Part shown: one piece after another, positions 10,116 through 20,205 of the stretch
Layout of the letters: every line of letters begins with the position of its first letter
How positions within the stretch are numbered: position 1 is the first letter of the stretch
The notes under the pieces: generated by a model
What the model saw: the letters and a program-made list of their open reading frames with translations, nothing else
Database searches by the model: none
Told to the model about the DNA's origin: nothing
Position numbers and translations under genes: made by a program
Assembly (NCBI RefSeq): GCF_002799155.1
Contig: NZ_NERD01000002.1
Span: forward strand, 2,790,001 to 2,854,000
Reading direction: 5' to 3'
Length of the DNA: 64,000 nt
DNA from: Stenotrophomonas maltophilia
Lineage (GTDB): Bacteria; Pseudomonadota; Gammaproteobacteria; Xanthomonadales; Xanthomonadaceae

Positions 10116-11183
10116 TCAACCCACGATCCGCAGCACGTCATCCAGCAACGCGGCTGCGGTAACTTCCGCGCCCGCGCCCGGCCCCTGGATCAACAACGGC
10201 TGGCGGCGGTAGCGATCGCTGTGGATGGCCACGCGGTTGTCGGTGCCCGCGCCCTGCGCCAAGGGATGATCGGCGGGCAGCTCGCGCAGGCCCACCTGCG
10301 CACCTTCGCCGTCAACACGGCCAACGAAACGCAGTACGCGACCGTTGTCACGTGCCTGCTGCCAGCGCGCCTGCAGCGGCGCATCCAGCTGCTCCAACGC
10401 AGCCACGGCATCTTCCAGCGGCAACGCCGCCAGCGCATCAGGCACCAGCGAATCCACCTGCACCTGCGACGCATCCAGTGCCAGCCCGCTGCTGCGCGCG
10501 AGGATCAACAGCTTGCGGCGCACGTCCTCGCCGGACAGGTCCAGGCGCGGATCGGGTTCGGTGTAACCGGCCGCCAGTGCCTCGCGCACCGCCGCCGAAA
10601 ACGGCGACTGGCCGTCATAGCGATGGAACAGCCACGCCAGCGAACCGGACAGCACGCCTTCGATGGCGTGGATGTGATCGCCACCGGCCACCAGCGCGCG
10701 CAGGCTGCTCAGCAATGGCAGGCCAGCACCCACGGTCGCGCTGTCGCCATAACGCGCGCCACTGTCGGCACAGCTTTCGGCAATGGCCTGCGCACGGGCC
10801 AGCTGCGCGCCACGGCCCAGCTTGTTGGCGGTCACCACGTGCACGCCGCGCGCCAACCATTGCACGTGGCGGGCGGCCACGTCTTCACTGGCCGTCGCAT
10901 CCACTACCACGTCGCCCCGTTCCAGCCCTTCGGCGCTCGCCCATGGCGGCGAACTCTGGCCATCGCGTGGTGCGCGACGTGCCAGTTCCAATGGCAGCAC
11001 CAGGTCGCGATCAATCTCCAGCGCGGTACGTGAATTGGCCAGCCACTGCACGCTGGGCAGTTCCAGCCCGCGTGCCTGCAGCAACTGGTAGCGCTGCACG
11101 AAGGCCGAGCCGACCGTGCCGGTGCCCAGCAGCGCCAGGCGTCCTGCGCCCAGCACAGGAATTTCAGCGGCGAGCGCGCTCAT
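10116..11183 (-). CDS. hom: Homoserine dehydrogenase, form without ACT domain
   Basis: 355 residues. A Rossmann motif (LALLGTGTVGSAFVQRY at 17-33) is followed by the catalytic domain: ANKLGRGAQLARAQAI near 140, SATVGAGLPLLSSLRALVAG near 170, EGVLSGSLAWLFHRYDG near 195, and EPDPRLDLSGEDVRRKLLIL near 230. It reduces aspartate semialdehyde to homoserine. It resembles the dehydrogenase half of ThrA/MetL without the kinase or a C-terminal regulatory ACT domain, so threonine feedback is not expected from the sequence. Its ATG overlaps the metB stop by 4 bases; it is the last gene of the riboswitch-controlled metX-metB-hom operon. Confidence 0.92.
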   Translation of the reverse strand: MSALAAEIPVLGAGRLALLGTGTVGSAFVQRYQLLQARGLELPSVQWLANSRTALEIDRDLVLPLELARRAPRDGQSSPPWASAEGLERGDVVVDATASEDVAARHVQWLARGVHVVTANKLGRGAQLARAQAIAESCADSGARYGDSATVGAGLPLLSSLRALVAGGDHIHAIEGVLSGSLAWLFHRYDGQSPFSAAVREALAAGYTEPDPRLDLSGEDVRRKLLILARSSGLALDASQVQVDSLVPDALAALPLEDAVAALEQLDAPLQARWQQARDNGRVLRFVGRVDGEGAQVGLRELPADHPLAQGAGTDNRVAIHSDRYRRQPLLIQGPGAGAEVTAAALLDDVLRIVG

Positions 11184-12415
11184 GCATCCACCACCTGTTT
11201 GCGGCGCGCAGCCGCATCGATCACGGCTTCGGCGCGCTGCAGCGCAGCGCCGAGGTCCGCCAGCAGGTCACGCTCGGCCTCGATGCCGACCGACAGGCGC
11301 AGCAGCCCTTCGCTGATGCCAGCCGCTGCGCGTGCTTCGGCGGTCATCGCTGCATGGGTCATGGTGGCCGGATGCGCGATCAGGCTTTCGACGCCGCCCA
11401 GCGATTCGGCCAGGGTGAAACAGCGCAGCCCGTCGACAAACGCACGCACCGCCGCGTGCGGATCATCACCGGCACAGTGCGCCAGTTCGAACGACAGCAT
11501 CGCGCCGAAGCCATTCTGCTGGCGCGCGGCGATGGCGTGGCCCGGGTGATCGGCCAGGCCCGGGTAGTACACCGCGCCGACCGCCGGATGCTGGTCCAGC
11601 AGGGCAACGATGGACGCAGTGTTTTCCTGGTGCACGCGCAGGCGCGCGTCCAGCGTGCGCAGGCCGCGCAGGGTCAGGAAGGCATCGAACGGCGAGCCGG
11701 TCAGGCCCAGCGCATTGCCCCACCACACCAGCTGCTCGTGCAGCGCCGGATCGCGCGCAACCACTGCGCCGCCGACCACGTCGCTGTGTCCGTTGATGTA
11801 CTTGGTGGTGGAGTGCAGCACCAGGTCCGCGCCAAACGACAGCGGCTGCTGCAGGGCCGGCGACAGGAAGGTGTTGTCAACCACCACGAGTGCGCCAGCC
11901 TTGTGCGCGGCATCGATGACGAAACGCAGGTCGGTGATGCGCAGCAGCGGATTGGACGGGGTTTCCACCAGCACCAGTTTCGGCTGCGTGGCCAGCGCCT
12001 GCGCCAGCGCACGCGGATCGGTCAGGTCGGCGGTGACCAGCTCGAAGTGGCCCTTCTTTGCCAGCGCATTGAACAGGCGCCAGCTGCCACCGTAGGCATC
12101 GTGCGGCACCACCAGGGTGTCGCCCGGCTGAAGCAGCGCGTTCAGCACCAGGTTGATCGCGCCCATGCCGGTCGCAGTGATGACGCCGCCGGCGCCGCCT
12201 TCCAGTTCGGCCAGCGCCTCGCCGAGCAGGTCACGGGTCGGGTTGCCACTGCGCGTATAGTCGTACTGGCGCTTGTTGCCGAAGCCTTCAAAGCTGAAGT
12301 TCGACGACAGCACGATCGGCGGCGTGACCGCGCCATGCGCGGTGTCCCGATCGATGCCGGCACGGACGGCGGCAGTGGTACGACTACAGGACGGCTCGTT
12401 GGCGTGCAGGCTCAT
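11180..12415 (-). CDS. metB: Cystathionine gamma-synthase / O-succinylhomoserine lyase
   Basis: 411 residues of the Cys/Met metabolism PLP family. The Schiff-base lysine is in STTKYINGHSDVVGGAVV near 210; YDYTRSGNPTRDLLGEAL near 50 and LVETPSNPLLRITD near 155 are further family signatures. It joins O-succinylhomoserine with cysteine to give cystathionine, using the product of the upstream metX. Four-base overlaps with metX (12412-12415) and hom (11180-11183) indicate translational coupling. A related O-succinylhomoserine sulfhydrylase activity cannot be excluded from sequence alone. Confidence 0.93.
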   Translation of the reverse strand: MSLHANEPSCSRTTAAVRAGIDRDTAHGAVTPPIVLSSNFSFEGFGNKRQYDYTRSGNPTRDLLGEALAELEGGAGGVITATGMGAINLVLNALLQPGDTLVVPHDAYGGSWRLFNALAKKGHFELVTADLTDPRALAQALATQPKLVLVETPSNPLLRITDLRFVIDAAHKAGALVVVDNTFLSPALQQPLSFGADLVLHSTTKYINGHSDVVGGAVVARDPALHEQLVWWGNALGLTGSPFDAFLTLRGLRTLDARLRVHQENTASIVALLDQHPAVGAVYYPGLADHPGHAIAARQQNGFGAMLSFELAHCAGDDPHAAVRAFVDGLRCFTLAESLGGVESLIAHPATMTHAAMTAEARAAAGISEGLLRLSVGIEAERDLLADLGAALQRAEAVIDAAARRKQVVDA

Positions 12416-13443
12416 GCGGACTCTCCAGAAGTGCGGAAGGCGGTGGCGAGGATCGCGTCGATGCGATCGGTTTCTTTGAGAAAGGCGTCGTGGCCGTAGG
12501 GCGAGCGCAGCACGCGCAGGCTGCCGCGCGGACCCAGCCCTTCGACCAGGCCGACCAGGTCGGCCAGCGGCACCAGGCGGTCGCCCTCCACCGCCACCAC
12601 CACGGTCGGCGGCAGGATCGCGGTGGGATCAACGCGATGCAGGTCGATCGATTCGGACAGGCGCAGGTAGGCGGTCACCGGCGTGCGCGCGACGTACTGC
12701 GCACCGGCGGCGTCGAGATAGTCTTCGGCGGCCACGCGCACGCGGCCGTTGATGACCTCCGGCGCGGCATCGAAGCGCTCGCCGAATTCTTCTGGCGTGC
12801 GGTAGCTGAGCATCGCGAACTGCCGCGCCAGGGCGAGGCCATGGTCTTCGCCGCACTGCAGCTGGCCGAGCGCGACCGCGCGGCGCTGCAGTGCGCGCCA
12901 TGCGGCGGCATACGGATGCGGACGGTGCGCGCCGCTGGCGAGCACCAGCTGGCGCACGCGGGCACGATGACGGATCGCGAACTGCTGGCCGACCAGCGCG
13001 CCGTAGGAGTAGCCCACGAACGCCTTCAGCGCGCGGATGCCGAGGTGGTCCAGCAGCAGCGCCAATGCATCGGCCTGGTCGGCGGTATCGATCGGCACAT
13101 CCAGTGCACCGTCGGCACCGATGAAATCGAAGGCCAGCACGCGCAGTTGCTGCGGATCCAGCGCGCGCCCGCTGCCCACCAGGTCTTCGGCCCAGCCCTT
13201 CTCGCTGAACTGTGCGTTGGACGCCACGTGGCGGTGGGCGGAAATGCCACCGGCCAGCACCACCACCGGTGCATTGGCCGGGCCGACCCACTCATAGCGC
13301 AGGCGCACCGGGCTGGGGCCTGCGTGGCGCATCGACAGCACCGCGGCGAACTCACCGCGCTCGGCATGCACGCGGTCTTCGACCGGCACGCTGACGGGGA
13401 CAAAGGGTTCGGGGCGAATGGCGGTACTGGCGGCGAAGCTCAT
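12412..13443 (-). CDS. metX: Homoserine O-succinyltransferase, MetX type
   Basis: 343 residues from ATG 13443. An in-frame start at 13527 would lie inside the 3' end of the riboswitch aptamer and is rejected. The protein has the alpha/beta-hydrolase acyltransferase fold: VVVLAGGISAHRHV near 58, nucleophile Ser in GYSYGALVGQQ near 140, Asp in VAVEGDRLVP and His in SPYGHDAFLKE near the C-terminus. MetX homologues in Xanthomonadaceae are reported to use succinyl-CoA rather than acetyl-CoA; the neighbouring metB agrees with that. It is the first gene of metX-metB-hom and is preceded by a SAM-I riboswitch. Confidence 0.92.
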   Translation of the reverse strand: MSFAASTAIRPEPFVPVSVPVEDRVHAERGEFAAVLSMRHAGPSPVRLRYEWVGPANAPVVVLAGGISAHRHVASNAQFSEKGWAEDLVGSGRALDPQQLRVLAFDFIGADGALDVPIDTADQADALALLLDHLGIRALKAFVGYSYGALVGQQFAIRHRARVRQLVLASGAHRPHPYAAAWRALQRRAVALGQLQCGEDHGLALARQFAMLSYRTPEEFGERFDAAPEVINGRVRVAAEDYLDAAGAQYVARTPVTAYLRLSESIDLHRVDPTAILPPTVVVAVEGDRLVPLADLVGLVEGLGPRGSLRVLRSPYGHDAFLKETDRIDAILATAFRTSGESA

Positions 13444-13522
13444 GGCGGGATCCGGTTGGGGAATCGGCCATCGAGCCTTCGCGGGGCCCGCGTTCGAGAT
13501 GCACGTGTGGTGCATGGTTCGA

Positions 13523-13637
13523 ACCATCTTTCGGTGGACGCCACGGTCCCCGCAGGATTTGGCACCTACGCAGACGCTTGCGCGCCTGCGGGCTGCCCCG
13601 GCTTCAAAGGGCCTGTCCCTCTGCCGGTCTCGATGGT
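13523..13637 (-). promoter_or_regulatory. SAM-I (S-box) riboswitch aptamer upstream of metX
   Basis: Read on the minus strand, this 115-base stretch carries the conserved S-box blocks in order: P1 5' strand ACCATC, then GAGACCGGCAGAGGGACAGG, GCCCTTTGAAGCCGGGGCAG, the P3 stem, GGTGCCAAATCCTGCGGGG, the P4 stem, and GAAAGATGGT, whose GATGGT closes P1. These are the kink-turn, SAM-binding core and pseudoknot segments of the family. It should bind S-adenosylmethionine and lower metX-metB-hom expression. Just after P1, ATGGTTCGAACCAT is self-complementary and could form an anti-P1 hairpin. No U-rich terminator is evident, so control may act on translation. Confidence 0.93.
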
Positions 13638-13643
13638 GGAGCC

Positions 13644-13672
13644 ACGATGCCAGCCCTTTTCCGCACTGTCAA
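13644..13672 (-). promoter_or_regulatory. Candidate promoter for the riboswitch-metX transcript
   Basis: On the minus strand a perfect TTGACA -35 (13672-13667) is followed after 17 bases by CATCGT (13649-13644), a weak -10. The placement directly upstream of the aptamer makes it the likely promoter region, but the -10 is poor. Confidence 0.45.
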
Positions 13673-13787
13673 TCCCTTCATACGGATAAAGCGATGAATA
13701 TTTTCAGGAACACTATGCGAAGGCCGTCCCGGTCGTCCCGTTCAGGATCAGCTACAGTCCCGGCGGTCCTTTTCGCTGGAAACGCCG

Positions 13788-14672
13788 ATGCTGCGCCTGC
13801 CCCTGTCCTGCCTGCTGTTGACTCTGCTGGCGAGCGCGACCGCACACGCCGGCGACTGGCGCCAGGGGTGGGGACTGGTTCCCTCGCCTGTCCCGGCCAC
13901 CCGCGCAGCCAGCGCTGAGGTCACCGCCCCCATGGCCCGGTTGCGCCTGCAGCCGGTCGGCGGGCAGTGGCAGGCCCGCATCGACAACGGGCTGGCGGGG
14001 CCGCTGCAGATCCAGCTGCGCGCCGCCCCCGGGCACCCGGTTGAAGGCCTCCCGGTCGAGTCGCTGATCCAGGGCGACAGCAGCCTGGTGGTCGGCCACC
14101 TGCCCGCCCCGATCGATGGCCGCATGCTCGATCTGCGCCTGCAGTCGGTGCCGGGCCACCCGGCCGCACAGGCCGAAGATGTCGCCTACCGCCTGCCGTT
14201 CGACGCGGCCCGCCTGCGCGTGGACCAGGCGCCGCAGGGACGCTTCAGCCATGACGACGAGGAGAACCGCGACGCGGTCGACTTCGCGCTGCCGGAGGGC
14301 ACCCTGGTGCTGGCCGCGCGCGAGGGCACGGTGATGCAGATCCAGGATGGCTTCCGTGGCAACGGCCAGGACCGCGAACGTGATGGTGCCCGCGCCAACT
14401 TCATCCGCGTGCTGCACAGCGACGGCAGCATGGCCCTGTACGGCCACCTGCAGGCCGGCGGCATGCGTGTGCGTCGCGGCCAGGCGATAGGGGCCGGGCA
14501 GCCGATCGGTCTGTCCGGCAACAGCGGCTACAGCAGCGCGCCGCACCTGCACTTCGTGGTGCAGGTCAACCGGGGCATGAACCTGCGCTCGGTGCCGGTG
14601 CGCATCTTCGCCGAACAGGGCCAACTGCAGTTCGCCCGCCAGGGCGGGGCTGAAGGCGGTACCGGGCGCTGA
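13788..14672 (+). CDS. M23 family metallopeptidase (LytM-like), exported
   Basis: 294 residues with a signal peptide (LPLSCLLLTLLASATAHAGD). A roughly 130-residue N-terminal beta-rich region is followed by a LytM domain: zinc ligands appear as His and Asp in RFSHDDEENRDAVDFALPEG near 160-175, then LYGHLQAGGMRVRRGQAIG near 225 and the HxH motif in APHLHFVVQVN near 255. It is predicted to cut peptidoglycan cross-links in the periplasm or serve as a cell-separation factor. The gene is monocistronic, divergent from the met operon and just upstream of prfC. Confidence 0.9.
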   Translation: MLRLPLSCLLLTLLASATAHAGDWRQGWGLVPSPVPATRAASAEVTAPMARLRLQPVGGQWQARIDNGLAGPLQIQLRAAPGHPVEGLPVESLIQGDSSLVVGHLPAPIDGRMLDLRLQSVPGHPAAQAEDVAYRLPFDAARLRVDQAPQGRFSHDDEENRDAVDFALPEGTLVLAAREGTVMQIQDGFRGNGQDRERDGARANFIRVLHSDGSMALYGHLQAGGMRVRRGQAIGAGQPIGLSGNSGYSSAPHLHFVVQVNRGMNLRSVPVRIFAEQGQLQFARQGGAEGGTGR

Positions 14673-14686
14673 CCGGCCCCGGCCGG

Positions 14687-14692
14687 TATAAT
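14687..14692 (+). promoter_or_regulatory. -10 box (TATAAT) upstream of prfC
   Basis: A perfect TATAAT lies 46 bases upstream of the prfC ATG, in the 66-bp gap after the M23 peptidase gene. The -35 region is weak (CGCTGA), overlapping the upstream stop codon. Confidence 0.55.
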
Positions 14693-14738
14693 CGGGCGCT
14701 TATCTCTTTGAAAAGCGCCCCGGGCGGGCGCCACTGCC

Positions 14739-16343
<1,605 letters not shown>

Positions 16344-16349
16344 TGCCAC

Positions 16350-16389
16350 GGGGTCGGCGCCGTCTCCGCCAGGAAAGGGTTCCGACCCC
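16350..16389. repeat. Imperfect inverted repeat downstream of prfC
   Basis: GGGGTCGG at 16350-16357 pairs with CCGACCCC at 16382-16389 across a 24-base loop. There is no U-run, so it may be a REP-like element or a weak terminator at the prfC 3' end. Confidence 0.5.
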
Positions 16390-16520
16390 AGCCGCCGCGG
16401 GCGGTTCATCCACGCAACGCAGGGATTCACCGACCATACGGTGACGGGCGTGCACGCATCGCCCATCGCGGCGATGATAGGGGGGTGCGGGTCCCCCTCC
16501 CCGCGAACGATGCCTACGTC

Positions 16521-17159
16521 ATGTCCACGACTTCCGTTGCTTCGATCCGCGAAGAAATCGCCAGCGCCCTGACCCACGGCCTCGGTGCCGTGTTCGCGCT
16601 GGGTGCCGGCGCGGTGCTGATCACCCTGGCCGCCATCTACAGCGATGGCTGGCAGCTGGCCGGCGCCATCGTGTTCGGCATCGCGCTGCTGCTGCTGTAC
16701 ACCGCCTCCACCCTCTACCACGCCATCCAGCACCCGGTCGCCAAGGGGCGGCTCAAGGTGTTCGACCACTGCGCGATCTACGTGCTGATCGCCGGCACTT
16801 ACACCCCATTCACCCTGATCGGCCTGCGTGGCCCGTGGGGCTGGGGCCTGTTCGCCGCGATCTGGACCCTGGCCCTGGCCGGCGTGGTGTTCAAGCTGTT
16901 CTACACCGGCCGTTTCAAGCGCCTGTCCACCGCCATCTACGTGGCCATGGGCTGGCTGGTGATCGTGGCGGTCAAGCCGATGCTGGCCTCGATCGACGGC
17001 TGGACGCTGGGTTGGCTGCTGGCCGGCGGCCTGTCGTACACGCTGGGTACTTATTTCTACCACCGCGAATCGATCCCCTATTCGCATGCCATCTGGCACC
17101 TGTTCGTGATCGGTGGCAGCGTCTGCCACTTCGTCGCGGTCACCATGCAGGTGCTGTAG
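16521..17159 (+). CDS. Hemolysin III / PAQR family membrane protein
   Basis: 212 residues from ATG 16521 (a GTG 12 codons upstream is less likely). Seven hydrophobic segments are visible, with family motifs ASTLYHAIQHP near 75, FDHCAIYVLIAGTYTPFTLI near 90 and YSHAIWHLFVIGGSVCHF near 190, whose histidines and first-helix Asp resemble the metal site of PAQR receptors. Bacterial members (YqfA/TrhA) are linked to membrane lipid and energy homeostasis; the hemolysin name is historical. Monocistronic; no clear ribosome site. Confidence 0.9.
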   Translation: MSTTSVASIREEIASALTHGLGAVFALGAGAVLITLAAIYSDGWQLAGAIVFGIALLLLYTASTLYHAIQHPVAKGRLKVFDHCAIYVLIAGTYTPFTLIGLRGPWGWGLFAAIWTLALAGVVFKLFYTGRFKRLSTAIYVAMGWLVIVAVKPMLASIDGWTLGWLLAGGLSYTLGTYFYHRESIPYSHAIWHLFVIGGSVCHFVAVTMQVL

Positions 17160-17241
17160 CAGCTGCCCGCGCGCGGCGTGTGCACGCCACGCACATGGAC
17201 GCTTCGCGCCCCGTCGACGATGAGGGGGCAACCATGGCAGC

Positions 17242-19215
17242 GTGAATGCTGCCGCCTCCCCTGCTGCAAGGCGCACGCCTCGCTGGCGCCTCCGCCGCCC
17301 TGGCCCGCGAGGCCAGCGCTGGCTGGCCCTGCTCACCTTCCTGCTGGCCGCGCTGCTGGTACTGATCGCGCTGTGGGACTGGAACTGGTTCAAGGGCCCG
17401 GTCGAGCGCGCAGTGCAGGCCCGTACCGGCCGTGCGCTGCACATCGGTCGCTTGGATGTCGACCTCGGCCGTACCAGTACGATCCGGGCCGATGCGATCA
17501 CCTTCGCCAATGCAGGCTGGGCGGAACAACCGAACATGGCCAGTGCCGACCGCGTCGAGATCGACGTGCGGGTCTGGCCCCTGCTGCGCGGCAGCCTGCA
17601 GCTGCCCGAAGTGCGCCTGACCCGGCCGGACGTGCTGCTGCAAACCGCCCCTCGCAAGGGCGAACCAGGTAATTGGGATTTCCTCGGTGACAGCGCTGGC
17701 GGCACCAGCCCCCAGCTCAAACGGCTGCGCATCGATGACGGTCGCCTGCAGTTCCTCGATGCGCTCGGCCGCACCGATATCCGCGTGGACGTGCACAGTG
17801 GCAAGCCGAAGCAGGCAGACGCCGCGCCACCGCTGCTGGTTCAGGGCAAGGGACACTGGCAGGGCAACCCATTCACCTTGCGCGGTGGCACCGAATCACC
17901 ACTGGAGCTGACCGACAGCAACCACCCGTTCCGCATCCACCTCGACGGCCGCGCCGGCGCCACCCACGCCGTCGCCAGCGGCACACTGACCAATCCCTTC
18001 CAGCTGCGTGTGTTCGACCTGCAGTTCGCACTCAGCGGCCAGGACCTGGCCGACCTCTACCCATTGCTCGGCATCGCCATTCCGCCGTCCCCTCCCTACG
18101 CGTTGAACGGCCGCCTCAAGCGTGACCACAACGTCTGGCGCTACGACGCCTTCACCGGCAAGGTCGGCGACAGCGATCTTGGTGGCAACCTGCAGTTCGA
18201 AGTGGGCGGAGCACGTCCGCGGCTGACCGCTACGCTGGAATCCAAGCGCCTGGATTTCGACGATCTGGCCGGTTTTGTCGGCGCCCCACCAAAGACTGGT
18301 GGCGGTGAAACGGCGAACGCGGAACAGAAGGCAGAGGCTGCGCGCATCACCGCAAGCGCGCGGGTATTGCCCGATACCCCCTACAACCTCGGCAAGCTGC
18401 GTGCGATGGATGCCGACGTGCGCTGGAAGGCCCACCGCATCAACGCGCCCTCGTTGCCGCTTGACGACATGGATGCACACCTGCTGCTGGATGACGGCGT
18501 GCTGCGGCTGGACCCGCTGAACTTCGGCGTCGCCGGCGGCGATATCCGCAGCACGATCCGCATGGACGCGCGCCACCCGCAGATCAGCACCGCACTGAAG
18601 GCCAGCGTGCGCGGCGTGCAGCTGGGCCAGCTGTTCCCGGACGCGAAGCTGGCCGAGCAGGCCAAGGGCGGCATCGGCGGCGAAGTGGACCTGAGTGGCC
18701 GTGGCAATTCGATCGCCGCGATGCTCGGCAGCAGCAGCGGCAAGGTCGGCCTGGCGATGGGCCGCGGCCATGTCGGCAACCTGGTGATGGAGCTGGCCGG
18801 CCTGGACATCACCGAGTCGCTGAAATTCCTGGTGACCGGCGACAAGCAGATCCCCCTGCGCTGCGCCTTCGCCGACTTCGGCGTGCGCGACGGCCTGATG
18901 ACCAGCCAGGCGCTGGCGGTGGATACCACCGACACGATCCTCATCGGCGAAGGTACGGTCAGCCTGCGCGACGAGACCCTGGACCTGCTGCTGAAGCCGC
19001 GCCCGAAGGACAAGAGCATCCTGGTGCTGCGCTCGCCGCTGCACATCGCCGGCACCTTCAAGGACCCGTCATTCCGCCCGGACTTCAAAGCATTGGGCAT
19101 CCGCGGCGCGGTGGCTCTGGCACTGGGCAGCATCGCCCCGCCGGCGGCATTGCTGGCGACCATCGAGCTGGGGCCGGGCAAGGATGCCGACTGCGGTGGG
19201 CAGTATGCGAAGTAG
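17242..19215 (+). CDS. AsmA family protein
   Basis: 657 residues. After a basic N-terminus there is one transmembrane helix (LALLTFLLAALLVLIALWDW near 28-47), then the AsmA start motif (VERAVQARTGRALHIGRLDV) and a long beta-rich periplasmic part ending in the AsmA-C-like region (VDTTDTILIGEGTVSLRDET near 570, SPLHIAGTFKDPSFRPDFKA near 612). AsmA-like proteins are thought to form bridges that move phospholipids to the outer membrane. The GTG at 17242 is the first usable start; the exact start is uncertain because a nearby ATG reads straight into a stop. Confidence 0.88.
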   Translation: MNAAASPAARRTPRWRLRRPGPRGQRWLALLTFLLAALLVLIALWDWNWFKGPVERAVQARTGRALHIGRLDVDLGRTSTIRADAITFANAGWAEQPNMASADRVEIDVRVWPLLRGSLQLPEVRLTRPDVLLQTAPRKGEPGNWDFLGDSAGGTSPQLKRLRIDDGRLQFLDALGRTDIRVDVHSGKPKQADAAPPLLVQGKGHWQGNPFTLRGGTESPLELTDSNHPFRIHLDGRAGATHAVASGTLTNPFQLRVFDLQFALSGQDLADLYPLLGIAIPPSPPYALNGRLKRDHNVWRYDAFTGKVGDSDLGGNLQFEVGGARPRLTATLESKRLDFDDLAGFVGAPPKTGGGETANAEQKAEAARITASARVLPDTPYNLGKLRAMDADVRWKAHRINAPSLPLDDMDAHLLLDDGVLRLDPLNFGVAGGDIRSTIRMDARHPQISTALKASVRGVQLGQLFPDAKLAEQAKGGIGGEVDLSGRGNSIAAMLGSSSGKVGLAMGRGHVGNLVMELAGLDITESLKFLVTGDKQIPLRCAFADFGVRDGLMTSQALAVDTTDTILIGEGTVSLRDETLDLLLKPRPKDKSILVLRSPLHIAGTFKDPSFRPDFKALGIRGAVALALGSIAPPAALLATIELGPGKDADCGGQYAK

Positions 19216-19252
19216 AAGCGGGGGTTCGCGGCGCCTCGTTGTTCCGCGCGTA

Positions 19253-19358
19253 GAGCCGGAGCAAGGCGACAGGCAGGACACGCCGTAAATACGTCCCTGT
19301 AGGCTCGGTCGGCGCATCCATGCGCCTCACGGTCCTGCCTGCCGCCTTGCTCCGGCTC
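19253..19358. repeat. Armed palindromic repeat, copy A
   Basis: A 27-base left arm (19253-19279) and right arm (19332-19358) are reverse complements with one mismatch. The loop is a core shared with the other copies: ACACGCCGTAAAT, then TCCCTGTAGGCTCG, then CGCATCCATGCGCC. A second outer pair (GTTCCGCGCG near 19240 and CGCGCGGAAC near 19373) nests outside the arms. It lies between convergent genes. Confidence 0.85.
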
Positions 19359-19504
19359 CGGACAGTTTCCAGCGCGCGGAACCAGAGCGGAAATTCAAAG
19401 TCAAAAGAAGAAAGCAAAGTCAAAAGCTGTTGCCACCAAGGTTGGCAGGTACCAAAGGCAGTCAACCGACGCTGCAACCCACCGCACCCGTGGGACGTGT
19501 CCAG

Positions 19505-19687
19505 AGGCTGAGGGCATGGGCGTGCAGGACCGTTGGCGCCATGGGCCCGAGGCATGCCTCGGGCGGGTTGGGTACGACGCCCAACCCCGGTCTTGCCGCG
19601 TGCGCAGGACAGCGCACACGAGCAAGGCGCCATCGAGCCTACAGGGATGTACTTGCGGCGTGTCCTGCACGCCCATGCCCTCAGCCT
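19505..19687. repeat. Armed palindromic repeat, copy B, with inserted hairpins
   Basis: Perfect 26-base arms (19505-19530 and 19662-19687) enclose the same core in the opposite orientation to copy A. Within the core, between the two GGCGCC parts, about 80 extra bases form further hairpins, including the perfect palindrome CCCGAGGCATGCCTCGGG near 19547-19564. The arm sequence differs entirely from that of copy A. Confidence 0.85.
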
Positions 19688-19773
19688 ACCCCCGCATCAG
19701 GAAGGCGCTGCTTTGGCTTTGGCTTTGAGCTTCGAAAAGCGGGCCGGCGGGCCGCAGGCCCGCCAGCAACACC

Positions 19774-20205
19774 TCACCCCGCCACGATGTACTGCTGCAG
19801 CTGGTCCAGCTCCTTCCGCTGCGCATCGATCACCGACTTCACCAGGTCACCGATGGAGATCACCCCCAGCACCTGAGCACCCTCGACCACCGGCAGGTGG
19901 CGGATGCGGTAGTCGGTCACCAGTTGCAGGCAGTGCTCCACCTTCTCGCCCGGCGACACGGTCACCACCTGCGCCGTCATGATCTCCTCCACCGAGGTAT
20001 CCCGCGACGAACGATCACGCAGCACGATCTTGCGCGCGTAATCACGCTCGGACAGGATCCCGACCAGCCGCGGCCCGTCCATCACCAGCACCGCACCGAT
20101 GCCCTTCTCCGCCATCAACCGGATCGCATCGATCACCGCCGCGTCCGGCGCGACCGCATGTACTTCAGGAGACTTGCCGTCCAACAGTTGCCGTACCGTC
20201 GTCAT
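19774..20205 (-). CDS. CBS-domain pair protein
   Basis: 143 residues made of two tandem CBS domains: DAIRLMAEKGIGAVLVMDG near 26-44 with GILSERDYARKIVL, and VEHCLQLVTDYRIRHLPVVE near 90-108 with GVISIGDLVKSVI. Stand-alone CBS pairs bind adenine nucleotides and regulate partner proteins; the partner is unknown. The start overlaps the 3' end of the upstream glycosyltransferase gene by 41 bases, so the two are probably co-transcribed. Confidence 0.92.
   Translation of the reverse strand: MTTVRQLLDGKSPEVHAVAPDAAVIDAIRLMAEKGIGAVLVMDGPRLVGILSERDYARKIVLRDRSSRDTSVEEIMTAQVVTVSPGEKVEHCLQLVTDYRIRHLPVVEGAQVLGVISIGDLVKSVIDAQRKELDQLQQYIVAG

Noticed and set aside
13444..13527. Upstream ATG at 13527 for metX
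   Set aside because: It lies inside the P1 strand of the SAM-I aptamer, and the extra 28 residues have no family counterpart.
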